Source: Chryseobacterium gleum
GTDB lineage: Bacteria; Bacteroidota; Bacteroidia; Flavobacteriales_D; Sanyastnellaceae
NCBI GenBank assembly: GCA_945883885.1
Contig: CAMCYM010000026.1
Span: forward strand, 1-12,062
Direction of reading: 5' to 3'
DNA length: 12,062 nt
Below, piece by piece: positions 1-6,667 of the stretch (positions are counted from its first letter, which is position 1; every line of letters starts with the position of its first letter). The notes beneath the pieces are model-generated. The model was not told the DNA's origin. It did not search any database and worked only from the letters and a program-made list of their open reading frames with translations. The translations under genes and the position numbers were made by a program.

Positions 1-2
1 CC

Positions 3-695
3 CTCTCCCACCTCCCCGCCCCTCCGTCCCTCGTCCCTCACACTCCCACTCACACTCCCCCCTCATCCCTCCGCGGCGAAGCCGCCCCTCATCCCTCTTC
101 CCTTTGCGGCGAAGCCGCGCCTCAACCTCAACCTCAACCTCAACCTCAATCTCAACCTCAACCTCAACCTCAACCTCAATCTCAACCTCAACCTCCCCTC
201 TACCTCGGCCTCGTCTCCGGCCCCGAACCCCACCGCACCCGGATGGAGCATGCACTGCGGGCGTGGATGGAAACCGCGCCTGGACCGGACGATGCGCTGC
301 GGCTTGTGATCGCAGGGAAACCTGGAGGAGGCCGCACCCAAGCGGGGCGTGTGACCACGTGGTACGACCCGACGTCGGAGGAGCTTGCGTGGGCGCTGGC
401 GGAAGCGGGAACCGTCGTGTGCCGGTCGGGGTATTCGACGTTGCTGGATTTGGCGGTGCTGGGACGGACGGCGGTGCTGATTCCTACGCCGGGACAGCCT
501 GAGCAGGAAGATTTGGCCCGGCACTGGGCTCGCGCCTTCGGCTTCGCTACGTGCACCTCTACCGACCTCGAACGCGGACGCGTGCCCGGGCCGGCAGGCA
601 ACCCGCCGCATGTGCGCGCGAACGACGACGCCATCGCCCGCCTCGAGGCCTGGCTCGCAGCCACCCTCCACCCTGAATCCGCATGGAACTCCTGA
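3..695 (+). CDS. MurG-like glycosyltransferase, C-terminal half (5' end outside window)
   Basis: This is the C-terminal nucleotide-sugar-binding domain of a GT-B glycosyltransferase related to family 28 (MurG-like). From about base 198 the frame reads LYLGLVSGPEPHRT, the first strand of that domain with the SGPEPxRT signature I associate with Bacteroidota members. Later come a glycine-rich AGKPGGG loop, SGYSTLLDLAVLG and IPTPGQPEQEDLA (about bases 427-510), the usual donor-binding segment. The stop is TGA 693-695, which overlaps tadA by 13 nt. The frame has no stop back to base 3, but bases 3-197 encode only Pro/Ser/His/Gln-rich low-complexity sequence, including a (Pro-Gln)n tract. The N-terminal acceptor domain must therefore lie further left or be lost. 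ATG 243 is too late to be the natural start because it falls inside the conserved domain. The family call is good. The exact substrate and whether the gene is intact are unknown. Confidence 0.72.
   Translation, partial: LSHLPAPPSLVPHTPTHTPPSSLRGEAAPHPSSLCGEAAPQPQPQPQPQSQPQPQPQPQSQPQPPLYLGLVSGPEPHRTRMEHALRAWMETAPGPDDALRLVIAGKPGGGRTQAGRVTTWYDPTSEELAWALAEAGTVVCRSGYSTLLDLAVLGRTAVLIPTPGQPEQEDLARHWARAFGFATCTSTDLERGRVPGPAGNPPHVRANDDAIARLEAWLAATLHPESAWNS
61..118. repeat. two tandem units carrying a GCGGCGAAGCCGC hairpin
   Basis: Two copies of one composite unit are visible. Each begins CCTCATCCCTC (61-71 and 87-97) and ends in the 13-base inverted repeat GCGGC-GAA-GCCGC (73-85 and 106-118). The second copy has an 8-base C/T-rich spacer that the first lacks almost entirely. 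Bases 1-60 are a related C/T-rich tract with CACTCCCACTCACACTC sub-repeats. The structure resembles a dispersed intergenic or short palindromic repeat family, but only these copies lie in the window, so dispersal cannot be shown here. Confidence 0.7.
120..191. repeat. CCTCAA hexanucleotide microsatellite, 12 units
   Basis: Twelve consecutive 6-base units occupy 120-191. Ten are CCTCAA, and the units at 150 and 180 are TCTCAA. The variants create a 30-base higher-order period (four CCTCAA plus one TCTCAA) at 126-155 and 156-185. Read on the plus strand in the glycosyltransferase frame, the tract encodes alternating Pro-Gln with two Ser-Gln. On the minus strand it encodes Leu-Arg. The G-rich strand (TTGAGG)n has regularly spaced GG pairs. 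Because the unit is six bases, copy-number change would alter length without shifting frame. Confidence 0.93.
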
Positions 696-1135
696 ATGAC
701 GAGCATTTTATGCGGCTGGCCTTGGCAGAAGCACAGGCTGCGGCAGAGGCGGAGGAGGTCCCCGTCGGTGCGGTTGTGGTGGCCCGCGGGCGGGTCATCG
801 GCAGGGGCCACAACCTCTGCGAACGGTTGCACGATTTTACCGCACATGCTGAGATGCAGGCGTTTACGGCCGCGTCGGAATTCCTCGGCGGCAAACACCT
901 CGATGCGTGCACGCTGTATGTCACACTCGAGCCGTGTCCGATGTGCGCCGGTGCGGCTTTTTGGACCCGGGTCGGGCGCATCGTGTACGGCGCGCCGGAT
1001 CCGAAGCGGGGATTCCGGAAGTGGGGCGAGACGCTCGAAGGACGCATCCTGCACCCGACGACCGTCGTCGAAGGCGGGGTGTTAGAAGCGGAATGCGCCG
1101 AGCTGGTGCGGGCGTTCTTTCGGAAGCGGCGCTGA
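683..1135 (+). CDS. tadA: TadA-type tRNA adenosine(34) deaminase / nucleoside deaminase
   Basis: The 150-aa product belongs to the cytidine/deoxycytidylate deaminase fold. The zinc and proton-shuttle motif HAE is at residues 55-57, and the second zinc motif PCPMC is at 84-88, followed by AGAAFWTRVGRIVYGAPDPKRG. TadA converts A34 of tRNA-Arg(ACG) to inosine so that CGU/CGC/CGA can be decoded. The segment around HAEMQAFTAA looks like the Bacteroidota form. The length is normal. ATG 683 lies 13 nt inside the end of the glycosyltransferase frame, so the two are probably co-transcribed and translationally coupled. No clear ribosome binding site is visible. A free-nucleoside or guanine deaminase is a less likely alternative. 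Confidence 0.88.
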   Translation: MELLNDEHFMRLALAEAQAAAEAEEVPVGAVVVARGRVIGRGHNLCERLHDFTAHAEMQAFTAASEFLGGKHLDACTLYVTLEPCPMCAGAAFWTRVGRIVYGAPDPKRGFRKWGETLEGRILHPTTVVEGGVLEAECAELVRAFFRKRR

Positions 1136-1156
1136 CCCCCGTACGGAAGGGGTGCG

Positions 1157-1164
1157 TACCTTCG
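1157..1164 (+). promoter_or_regulatory. possible -7 box (TACCTTCG) for mgtE
   Basis: TACCTTCG matches the Bacteroidota -7 consensus TAnnTTTG at all but one position. It ends 7 nt before the mgtE ATG at 1172. A transcript started from it would have almost no leader. I see no TTG at the expected -33 distance, which weakens the call. Confidence 0.4.
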
Positions 1165-1171
1165 CGGTGCG

Positions 1172-2530
1172 ATGCTCCACCTCGACAAAGCCTATCTAAA
1201 ACTCGTGCGGGACCGGCTGGAAGCCGGTTTGGACAGCGAGCTGGAAGCCATGATGGTGGATTTGCACCCCACCGACGTGGCGGAGGTGCTGTCCGCGCTC
1301 CGGCCTGAGGAGGCCCAGTACCTCTTCCGGCTGCTGGAAAATGACCTCAAGGCCGAGGCTTTGCTGGAGCTCGAGGAGGAATTGCGCGCGACCCTGCTGA
1401 CGGGCATGACGGCGGCGGAAATCGCGGAGGAGGTGCTCGAGGAGCTCGATTCGGACGACGCTGCGGACGTGATGGGCGACCTACCGGAATCGAAGGCGGA
1501 GGAGGTCATCAACTTGCTGGATGACGCCGAGTACGCCTCGGACATCCGGGATCTGCTGGGCTACGAGGAGGGCACTGCCGGGGCCATCATGGCGAAGGAG
1601 TTGGTCAGGGTCCTGGCGGACCAAACCGTCGCCCAGGCCATCCGCGCCATCCGTCGCCAGGCCGCCGAGCTCGACAACGTCTACACGGTCTACGTCGTAG
1701 ACGAGGACGGCCGCCTCACCGGCCGCCTGAGCATCAAGAACCTGCTCCTCAGCGCAGCCACCACCCGCACCCTGGTCAGCGAGCTCCAAGAAGACGACGA
1801 GCTGGTGGCCATCCGGGCCGACGAGTCGGCCGAGCGCGCCAGCAAGCTGATGGAACGCTACGACCTCGTCGCGCTCCCCGTCGTCGATGCCGACGGCCAC
1901 CTCATCGGCCGCATCACCATCGACGACGCCGTGGACGTCATCATCGAGGATGCCGAGCGCGACTACCAGCTTGCCAGCGGCATTTCCGAAGACGTCGAAT
2001 CCCGCGACAGCGTGTGGACGTTGACCCGGGCCAGGCTTCCTTGGCTCCTCATCGGCCTCGGCGGAGGAATGGGCGGCGCCTACGTCATCGGGGCATTCGA
2101 CATCGAACACAACCCCGAGATGGCCCTGTTCATCCCCTTGATTGCCGCCATGGGGGGCAACGTGGGCGTGCAATCTGCGGCCATTGTGGTGCAAGGTTTG
2201 GCCAGCACAACGCTCGACACCTCCGATCTCTCTGCCCGCCTTGGGAAGGAACTCGGCGTCGGGCTCCTCAATGGTCTGATCTGTGCCCTGCTCATTCTCG
2301 GCAGCAGCATGCTCCTCGGATTCAGCACGGTCCTCAGCATCACGGTCAGCATCGCATTGCTGTGCGTCATCGTCTTTGCCGCCCTCTTCGGCACCTTCGT
2401 GCCCCTGATGCTGCATCGGTACCGCATCGACCCAGCCCTTGCCACCGGCCCCTTCATCACGACGGCAAACGACATCATCGGACTGATGATCTACTTCGCT
2501 GTGGGTCTGCTCATCCTCAACCTGTTTTGA
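1172..2530 (+). CDS. mgtE: MgtE family magnesium channel
   Basis: The 452-aa product has the full MgtE layout. An acidic helical N domain covers residues 20-135, a tandem CBS pair about 140-265, and a five-helix membrane domain about 283-452. Membrane signatures are PLIAAMGGNVGVQSAAIVV (322-340) and the last helix region GPFITTANDIIGLMIYF (426-442). Asp434 aligns by eye with the pore selectivity aspartate (Asp432) of Thermus thermophilus MgtE, which is about the same length. The family is a Mg2+-gated inner-membrane channel closed by Mg2+ bound between the N and CBS domains. ATG 1172 is 36 nt after the tadA stop. The TGA overlaps the next gene by one base (TGATG), so the two are likely coupled. 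The acidic surface expected for Mg2+ sensing is present (for example ELDSDDAADVMGD). Confidence 0.95.
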   Translation: MLHLDKAYLKLVRDRLEAGLDSELEAMMVDLHPTDVAEVLSALRPEEAQYLFRLLENDLKAEALLELEEELRATLLTGMTAAEIAEEVLEELDSDDAADVMGDLPESKAEEVINLLDDAEYASDIRDLLGYEEGTAGAIMAKELVRVLADQTVAQAIRAIRRQAAELDNVYTVYVVDEDGRLTGRLSIKNLLLSAATTRTLVSELQEDDELVAIRADESAERASKLMERYDLVALPVVDADGHLIGRITIDDAVDVIIEDAERDYQLASGISEDVESRDSVWTLTRARLPWLLIGLGGGMGGAYVIGAFDIEHNPEMALFIPLIAAMGGNVGVQSAAIVVQGLASTTLDTSDLSARLGKELGVGLLNGLICALLILGSSMLLGFSTVLSITVSIALLCVIVFAALFGTFVPLMLHRYRIDPALATGPFITTANDIIGLMIYFAVGLLILNLF

Positions 2531-3480
2531 TGCAAATCGCCTGGCTCGACACGGTGCACCCGGTGCTATGGGAGCGCCTCGAAGCAGCTGGCATGGCATG
2601 CATCGACGCCCGAACGGTCTCACGCGAGGCCTTGCTTGCCGGGGCAGGTGCAACCTGGGCGGGGGTGGTGCTGCGTTCCCGACTCACACTCGACGCCACG
2701 CTGCTTGATGCTTTGCCTCGGCTGAAATGCATCGCTCGCAGCGGCTCAGGACTCGAGAACATCGATGTCTCCGCAGCACGTGCACGCGGCATCCACGTCT
2801 TCAATTCGCCCGAAGGCAACCGCGATGCGGTAGCAGAACATGCGGTGGGATTCCTGCTCATGCTGCTGCACCGGCTGCGTTCTGCCGATGCCAGCGTCCG
2901 CGCGGGGCGGTGGGAACGGGAGGCACATCGCGGGCGGGAGCTCGGGTCCCGAACCGTGGCCATCATCGGGTTCGGACATACCGGAGAGGCGTTTGCGCGC
3001 CGACTGACGGCGTTCGGGTGCAGGGTGCTCGCGGTGGACCCGTACCGCGCAGACCTCGACTCCGCAGCAGGCGCCACGGGTGCCACGCCGATGCCGCTCG
3101 AAGCTGCCATTCGCGAAGCCGATGTTGTGAGTTTGCACGTTCCGTTGACCGACGAAACACGTGGCCTGGTAGACGCGGCTTTCGTCTCCACACTGCGCAC
3201 GGGAACCCTTCTGATCAACACTTCACGCGGTCCAGTGGTAGATACGGCCGCGGTCCTCGATGCCCTCGATGCGGGTCATCTGGCCGGGGCCGCGTTCGAT
3301 GTGTTGGAGTTCGAGGAGGCCTCACTGGAAGCGATTCGGGGCGGTTCCGCTACCCTAGAAAGGCTGCGGAACCACCCCGAAGTCGTTTTAAGTCCGCACG
3401 TCGCCGGCTGGACTGAGGAGAGCTATGTGCGCCTGAGCAGCGTCCTTGCTGACAAGTTGCTCGCCGCGTTCTACCCGTGA
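2530..3480 (+). CDS. D-isomer 2-hydroxyacid dehydrogenase, D-3-phosphoglycerate dehydrogenase-like
   Basis: The 316-aa product is an NAD(P)-dependent D-2-hydroxyacid dehydrogenase. The Rossmann motif GFGHTG is at residues 147-152 and is followed by an Asp (AVDPY, about 170) suited to NAD. The catalytic triad is readable: Arg233 in NTSRGPVVD, Glu262 in FDVLEFEE, and His290 in SPHVAGWTEES. The substrate-side segment SGSGLENID (71-79) is typical. It lacks the C-terminal ACT or ASB domains of long PGDH enzymes, so it is the short type. By resemblance to Bacteroidota homologues it could oxidise 3-phosphoglycerate in serine synthesis, but glyoxylate/hydroxypyruvate reductase activity cannot be excluded. 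I chose ATG 2530, which overlaps the mgtE stop, because the open frame upstream of it lies inside mgtE. It converges on exbD with 2 nt between stops. Confidence 0.88.
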   Translation: MQIAWLDTVHPVLWERLEAAGMACIDARTVSREALLAGAGATWAGVVLRSRLTLDATLLDALPRLKCIARSGSGLENIDVSAARARGIHVFNSPEGNRDAVAEHAVGFLLMLLHRLRSADASVRAGRWEREAHRGRELGSRTVAIIGFGHTGEAFARRLTAFGCRVLAVDPYRADLDSAAGATGATPMPLEAAIREADVVSLHVPLTDETRGLVDAAFVSTLRTGTLLINTSRGPVVDTAAVLDALDAGHLAGAAFDVLEFEEASLEAIRGGSATLERLRNHPEVVLSPHVAGWTEESYVRLSSVLADKLLAAFYP

Positions 3481-3482
3481 TC

Positions 3483-3953
3483 TTACTCCGCTCCGGTCCT
3501 TTTCCGGCCTGAAGTGGAGTAGAGAACCTTCAAAGCCGAAGCATAGCGCAGTTCCTGTTTCACCTCGGTGACAATGCCCATTTTCGTGGTTTTGTCCACC
3601 TTCAAAGAAACCCACATCTTCGACTGCTCTGCTTCAGGAAGGGTCAACCGCTCCTTGGCAATCCAGTCCTGGATTTGGGCAGGGGTACTGAACGCGTCGT
3701 TCAACTGCATCACAGGTTCTGTGCCATAGCGCGCATCCATCGGCACTCCGATGTTCACATACCGAATCAAGTGCTTCTTCTCGATGCGGTACAGCTCAGA
3801 TGCTTCCGGCCGAATCACTTTGACCTTTTCGTCATCGGACCGAATCACCGTCGCGACCATGAAGAAGAACAACAGGATGAACACGATGTCCGGGAGGGAC
3901 GCCGTAGAGATCGCCGGCATCGCCCGCTTCGCCCCTTTTTTGAACTTGCTCAT
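3483..3953 (-). CDS. exbD: ExbD/TolR family biopolymer transport protein (second ExbD)
   Basis: The 156-aa protein has a basic cytoplasmic N-terminus (MSKFKKGAKR). One membrane helix follows (about residues 20-37, LPDIVFILLFFFMVATV) and carries Asp22, the conserved proton-pathway aspartate equivalent to Asp25 of E. coli ExbD. The remainder is periplasmic: a YGTEPVMQLND stretch, then VSLKVDKTTKMGIVTEVKQELR, which is typical of the TolR/ExbD fold. Such proteins sit with ExbB pentamers and pass proton-motive energy to TonB or Tol partners. It is the last gene of a four-gene operon, 2 nt downstream of the first exbD. Its stop faces that of the dehydrogenase gene across 2 nt, with no room for a conventional terminator. 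Confidence 0.92.
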   Translation of the reverse strand: MSKFKKGAKRAMPAISTASLPDIVFILLFFFMVATVIRSDDEKVKVIRPEASELYRIEKKHLIRYVNIGVPMDARYGTEPVMQLNDAFSTPAQIQDWIAKERLTLPEAEQSKMWVSLKVDKTTKMGIVTEVKQELRYASALKVLYSTSGRKRTGAE

Positions 3954-3955
3954 AA

Positions 3956-4783
3956 TCAGTATCCTGTGGATTGACGGGGTTCTGCCTCAGAGATACGCTG
4001 CGGATACAGCGTCCGGACCGCCACGATTTTCTTCAACAACTCGTCGTCATCGGGGTTGCGGTCGTACTTGTCCTCCAGGACCGTGAACGTTTCCCCGAAC
4101 TTCGCCAGCGCTACTTCATCCCTGAGCTCATTCACTGCCGTTTGCAGCTCGTTTTGCACTTGGATGTAGGTGTCGTAGGTCGTGTTGTTGTCGTTCTGCA
4201 TGGAAATCAGGGCAGACGAAGGAAGCTCCTTGTAGTCGCCTCCGAGCAACTCGATGGTCGTGAGTTTCTCCCTCCACAACTCCAGAGCACCTTCGTAGGG
4301 TTTTGCCTTGTCCGACCCCGCCCCACCCGCAGAACGCACCGCAGCTTCGTATTCTGCGATTTTTGCCTTCACTTCTGCCTCCCGAACCCAAACGCGTTCA
4401 GGAAAAGCAGCATTCATAGAACCACTTGCGGAACGCACTTGAACCACTTCCCGATTGGGCCCGACGGTCGCACCTCCTACGGGGTGTGACATGATGCCAT
4501 CTCCGGTAGCAATCAAGAAGTTCTTCGTTTTGTTCTTCAGCTGCTCCAAGTCCAAGGGCTCACCCTCCACCAGCAGCTGGTTGAGGAAGTTCACCTTCAC
4601 GTTGAACACATTCTGTTCTCGAGCCTGCGGAACATCCGCATTCGGGGGAACCGGTGGCGGCAATTGCCGCTTGATGCCCTGGTCGGAATCGATGGTGGTC
4701 GTTACGAGCCAGAAAATCAAAAGCAGGAAGGCGATGTCCGCCATCGAGCCCGCATTGATTTCTTCAAGGGGTCTCCGGGCCAT
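3956..4783 (-). CDS. exbD: ExbD/TolR family protein with long periplasmic insertion
   Basis: The 275-aa protein starts MARRPLEEINAGSMADIAFLL. A single membrane helix (about 14-31) contains the conserved aspartate Asp16. The C-terminal part (about 190-270) has the Bacteroidota ExbD pattern ISMQNDNNTTYDTYIQVQNEL, then NELRDEVALAKFG and TLYPQRISEAEP. Between them, roughly residues 95-185 form an insertion with a Gly/Ser-rich part and a charged helical part. Ordinary ExbD is about 140 aa, so this one is nearly double. It lies 3 nt after the four-helix protein gene and 2 nt before the second exbD, suggesting a heteromeric ExbD pair in one complex. Residue Asp16 is intact, so it is probably functional. 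Confidence 0.9.
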   Translation of the reverse strand: MARRPLEEINAGSMADIAFLLLIFWLVTTTIDSDQGIKRQLPPPVPPNADVPQAREQNVFNVKVNFLNQLLVEGEPLDLEQLKNKTKNFLIATGDGIMSHPVGGATVGPNREVVQVRSASGSMNAAFPERVWVREAEVKAKIAEYEAAVRSAGGAGSDKAKPYEGALELWREKLTTIELLGGDYKELPSSALISMQNDNNTTYDTYIQVQNELQTAVNELRDEVALAKFGETFTVLEDKYDRNPDDDELLKKIVAVRTLYPQRISEAEPRQSTGY

Positions 4784-4786
4784 GTC

Positions 4787-5251
4787 TTACTTGAATGCGC
4801 GAGTCACCTCGGCAGCCACAATCGCGATGGCCGAGATAACTGACAAGATGTAGCTCATAATCAACCCCGTATCTGAAAGCTTGCTTTCTGCGGCAGTTAC
4901 CACCAACCCTCCCGCCTCGTAGGCCTTGAGGACCTCATCTGTGGCCATGTTGTAGCTCACAAGGGTGATGACTGCAAACGCGGCTAACCCGATGACGGTC
5001 GCTTTGCGTTGTTTCAAATTCAGCAAGAACAGACCGAGTCCGAACAGGATGGCCGCAGCACCGCAGGCGACCACTACCCCGTAGTTGATGTACAGAAGCT
5101 GATCGAGCAAACCTCCATACCGCTCTGTTCCTTCTACCACGGATTCGTTCACCACACTTCGCCCTGCGATGAGCACGCTCAACACAATCCCCGCTACCAC
5201 GATGGTAGAACGGGCAATGGCGAGTACGGTTTTCAGGGATTTGTCCTTCAT
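4787..5251 (-). CDS. four-helix inner-membrane protein of the exbB-exbD operon, function unknown
   Basis: The 154-aa product has four predicted membrane segments at about residues 11-31, 53-77, 84-103 and 127-147. A positively charged loop (NLKQRKA, about 78-84) lies between the second and third. There is no signal peptide and no catalytic motif. It sits between exbB (3 nt upstream gap) and the long exbD (3 nt downstream gap). From general knowledge, an uncharacterised small membrane protein often occupies this slot in Bacteroidota exb operons. A structural or assembly role in the ExbBD proton channel is therefore a reasonable inference from position, not from sequence. The reading frame and operon membership are secure and the function is not. 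Confidence 0.85.
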   Translation of the reverse strand: MKDKSLKTVLAIARSTIVVAGIVLSVLIAGRSVVNESVVEGTERYGGLLDQLLYINYGVVVACGAAAILFGLGLFLLNLKQRKATVIGLAAFAVITLVSYNMATDEVLKAYEAGGLVVTAAESKLSDTGLIMSYILSVISAIAIVAAEVTRAFK

Positions 5252-5254
5252 GGC

Positions 5255-6082
5255 TTATTTGCCTTGCAGCTTGCGCTTGTACAGCATGTCCACGAAATCC
5301 ATCGAAGCCTCTTCCATGTCCAGCACGAGCCCGTCGATTTTCGAGAGGATGTAGTTGTAGAAGATTTGGAGGATCATGGCCACAATCAACCCACCGACGG
5401 TGGTGATAAGTGCCACCTTGATGCCGCTTGCCACGATGGATGCATTGATGGTGTTTGCCTCCGCGATTTTATCGAAGGCCTGGATCATCCCGATGACCGT
5501 ACCCATGAAGCCGAGCATCGGAGCCAAGGCAATGAACAAGGCAATCCAGCTCAGACCGCGCTCCATCTTCGACATTTCAACGCTTCCGAAGTCTTCAATG
5601 GCCTTCGCAACTTCCTGGTAATCGCCGGATGAGCGGTCAAGTCCTTGGTAGAAAATGCTCGCGACCGGTCCGCGCGTGTTGCGGCAGACTTCCTTCGCAG
5701 CATCCGTACCCTTTGCCATGGCCTCATCGATGCGCTTCAAAAGCTTCGTCGTGTTCGTGGTGGCCATGTTGAGGTAAATGATCCGCTCAATCGCCAGTGC
5801 GAGACCGAGCACGAGACAGATCAACACGAAGGCCATGAATGCTGCACCCCCTTCAATGAAGTAGCGCTTCACCGTTTGGTGGAAGCTCAACACCTCCTTT
5901 TCGCCCTCGGCGGGCGCTCCTGCATCCGTTACAGCCCCCGCATCGACCGCAGTCGTATCGGCACCAGCGGTAGAATCAGCAACTGCAGGCTGCTCAGCAG
6001 CAGGGTCTTGGGCGAAGGCCGGCAAGGCCGTCTGCACGAGCACCATCCCGGCGATGGCGAGAAGGGCGAACAACTTATTCAT
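5255..6082 (-). CDS. exbB: ExbB / MotA-TolQ-ExbB proton channel protein
   Basis: The 275-aa product begins with a signal-peptide-like segment (MNKLFALLAIAGMVLVQTAL, cleavage plausible after AFA at 24). An Ala/Asp/Thr-rich periplasmic linker follows (25-62), then three membrane helices at about 78-100, 175-200 and 222-247. The segment GLSWIALFIALAPMLGFMGTV (176-196) and the KVALITTVGGLIVAM helix are MotA/TolQ/ExbB hallmarks. The protein forms the channel whose proton flow energises TonB-dependent outer-membrane transport. I set the start at ATG 6082. The frame stays open for another 480 codons upstream but there runs antisense to corA and the lipoprotein gene. It is the first gene of the operon and has a promoter-like match about 60 nt upstream. 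Confidence 0.93.
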   Translation of the reverse strand: MNKLFALLAIAGMVLVQTALPAFAQDPAAEQPAVADSTAGADTTAVDAGAVTDAGAPAEGEKEVLSFHQTVKRYFIEGGAAFMAFVLICLVLGLALAIERIIYLNMATTNTTKLLKRIDEAMAKGTDAAKEVCRNTRGPVASIFYQGLDRSSGDYQEVAKAIEDFGSVEMSKMERGLSWIALFIALAPMLGFMGTVIGMIQAFDKIAEANTINASIVASGIKVALITTVGGLIVAMILQIFYNYILSKIDGLVLDMEEASMDFVDMLYKRKLQGK

Positions 6083-6142
6083 TGTGAACGGTTTATGTGA
6101 TTTCAATGTCGTTGTGACGCCGCGCGAAACACGGAATCGGCG

Positions 6143-6172
6143 CAAATGTAGTTCCCGACCGCACTTGTGCAA
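6143..6172 (-). promoter_or_regulatory. Bacteroidota-type promoter for the exb operon
   Basis: On the minus strand TACATTTG (6150-6143) is an exact match to the -7 consensus TAnnTTTG. A TTG lies at 6172-6170, leaving 19 nt between them, which fits the -33/-7 spacing known for this phylum. Transcription would start near 6136 and leave a leader of about 54 nt before the exbB ATG. The palindrome GCACTTGTGC (6161-6170) abuts the -33 element and could be an operator, although a 10-base palindrome can occur by chance. Confidence 0.6.
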
Positions 6173-6223
6173 GGGGATGCGCGATTGTGCCACGGTGAAT
6201 TTTCCTGCGTGGGCGGGAAGGTG

Positions 6224-6231
6224 TACTTTGG
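6224..6231 (+). promoter_or_regulatory. possible -7 box (TACTTTGG) for lipoprotein-corA
   Basis: TACTTTGG resembles TAnnTTTG with one spacer base missing. It is 19 nt upstream of ATG 6251. It is the only promoter-like element I see between the divergent -7 box of exbB and this gene. The call is weak. Confidence 0.3.
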
Positions 6232-6250
6232 CCCCCGCAAACCCACGATC

Positions 6251-6664
6251 ATGCACATCCGTCTTCTCCTTGCCCTGCCCGTCGCCTTCGCCCTTGGATG
6301 CACGCCCAGCCTCGAGGAGGTGCATGTGGAAGATCTCAAAGACTCCTGCGACTGCCTCGAGGCGTCGGAAATCCTGTTCAACACGTACGCGGATCTCACC
6401 GAGGAGCACAAGGAAACCATCGATGCGTACATCGAGGCCGTGGGCTCTGGGGCTGAACCCCCGGCAGAAGTGACGGAGAAGATGGAGTCGGAAGTGAAGG
6501 ATGCATTTGCCATCGTCGAAGAGAAGGGCACGGAAATCGGGGTGGTCTGCGACCAAATCCTGAACCTCCAAGCCGTCCTCGCAGGCGTCGATTCGGTCGA
6601 TTGTCCGAACGTCGAAAAGGTGCGCGCGGCCTATGAGCGGGCTCTCGGCACGGAAGCGGAGTAA
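6251..6664 (+). CDS. small putative lipoprotein, function unknown
   Basis: The 137-aa product starts MHIRLLLALPVAFALGC, a short lipoprotein-type signal whose Cys17 could be lipidated. The lipobox (ALGC) has Ala rather than Leu at -3, so it is imperfect. The mature part is strongly acidic and mostly helical. It has four more cysteines (33, 35, 100, 118), a close CDC pair near the N-terminus, and a Gly/Pro break at about 65-72. I do not recognise a family. I chose ATG 6251 because an in-frame ATG at 6167 would put 28 non-signal residues ahead of the leader and overlap the promoter zone. The gene ends 3 nt before corA, so the two are almost certainly co-transcribed. The protein may act at the periplasmic face, but no link to CorA function can be shown. 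Confidence 0.75.
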   Translation: MHIRLLLALPVAFALGCTPSLEEVHVEDLKDSCDCLEASEILFNTYADLTEEHKETIDAYIEAVGSGAEPPAEVTEKMESEVKDAFAIVEEKGTEIGVVCDQILNLQAVLAGVDSVDCPNVEKVRAAYERALGTEAE

Positions 6665-6667
6665 TCC

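Noticed and set aside
120..191. Telomere-like or CRISPR-like array
   Set aside because: CCTCAA units are contiguous with no spacers, so this is not CRISPR. The unit is not a known telomere repeat, and nothing else suggests a linear replicon end.
63..671. Minus-strand 202-codon frame with a Leu-Arg repeat
   Set aside because: It is the antisense shadow of the repeat tract and of the glycosyltransferase domain, whose plus-strand motifs are clear.
2014..2529. Upstream extension of the dehydrogenase frame
   Set aside because: These codons overlap the mgtE membrane domain, and the natural dehydrogenase N-terminus begins at ATG 2530.
1481..2653. Long minus-strand frame opposite mgtE
   Set aside because: The plus strand encodes unmistakable MgtE domains. 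Long antisense frames are expected at this GC content.
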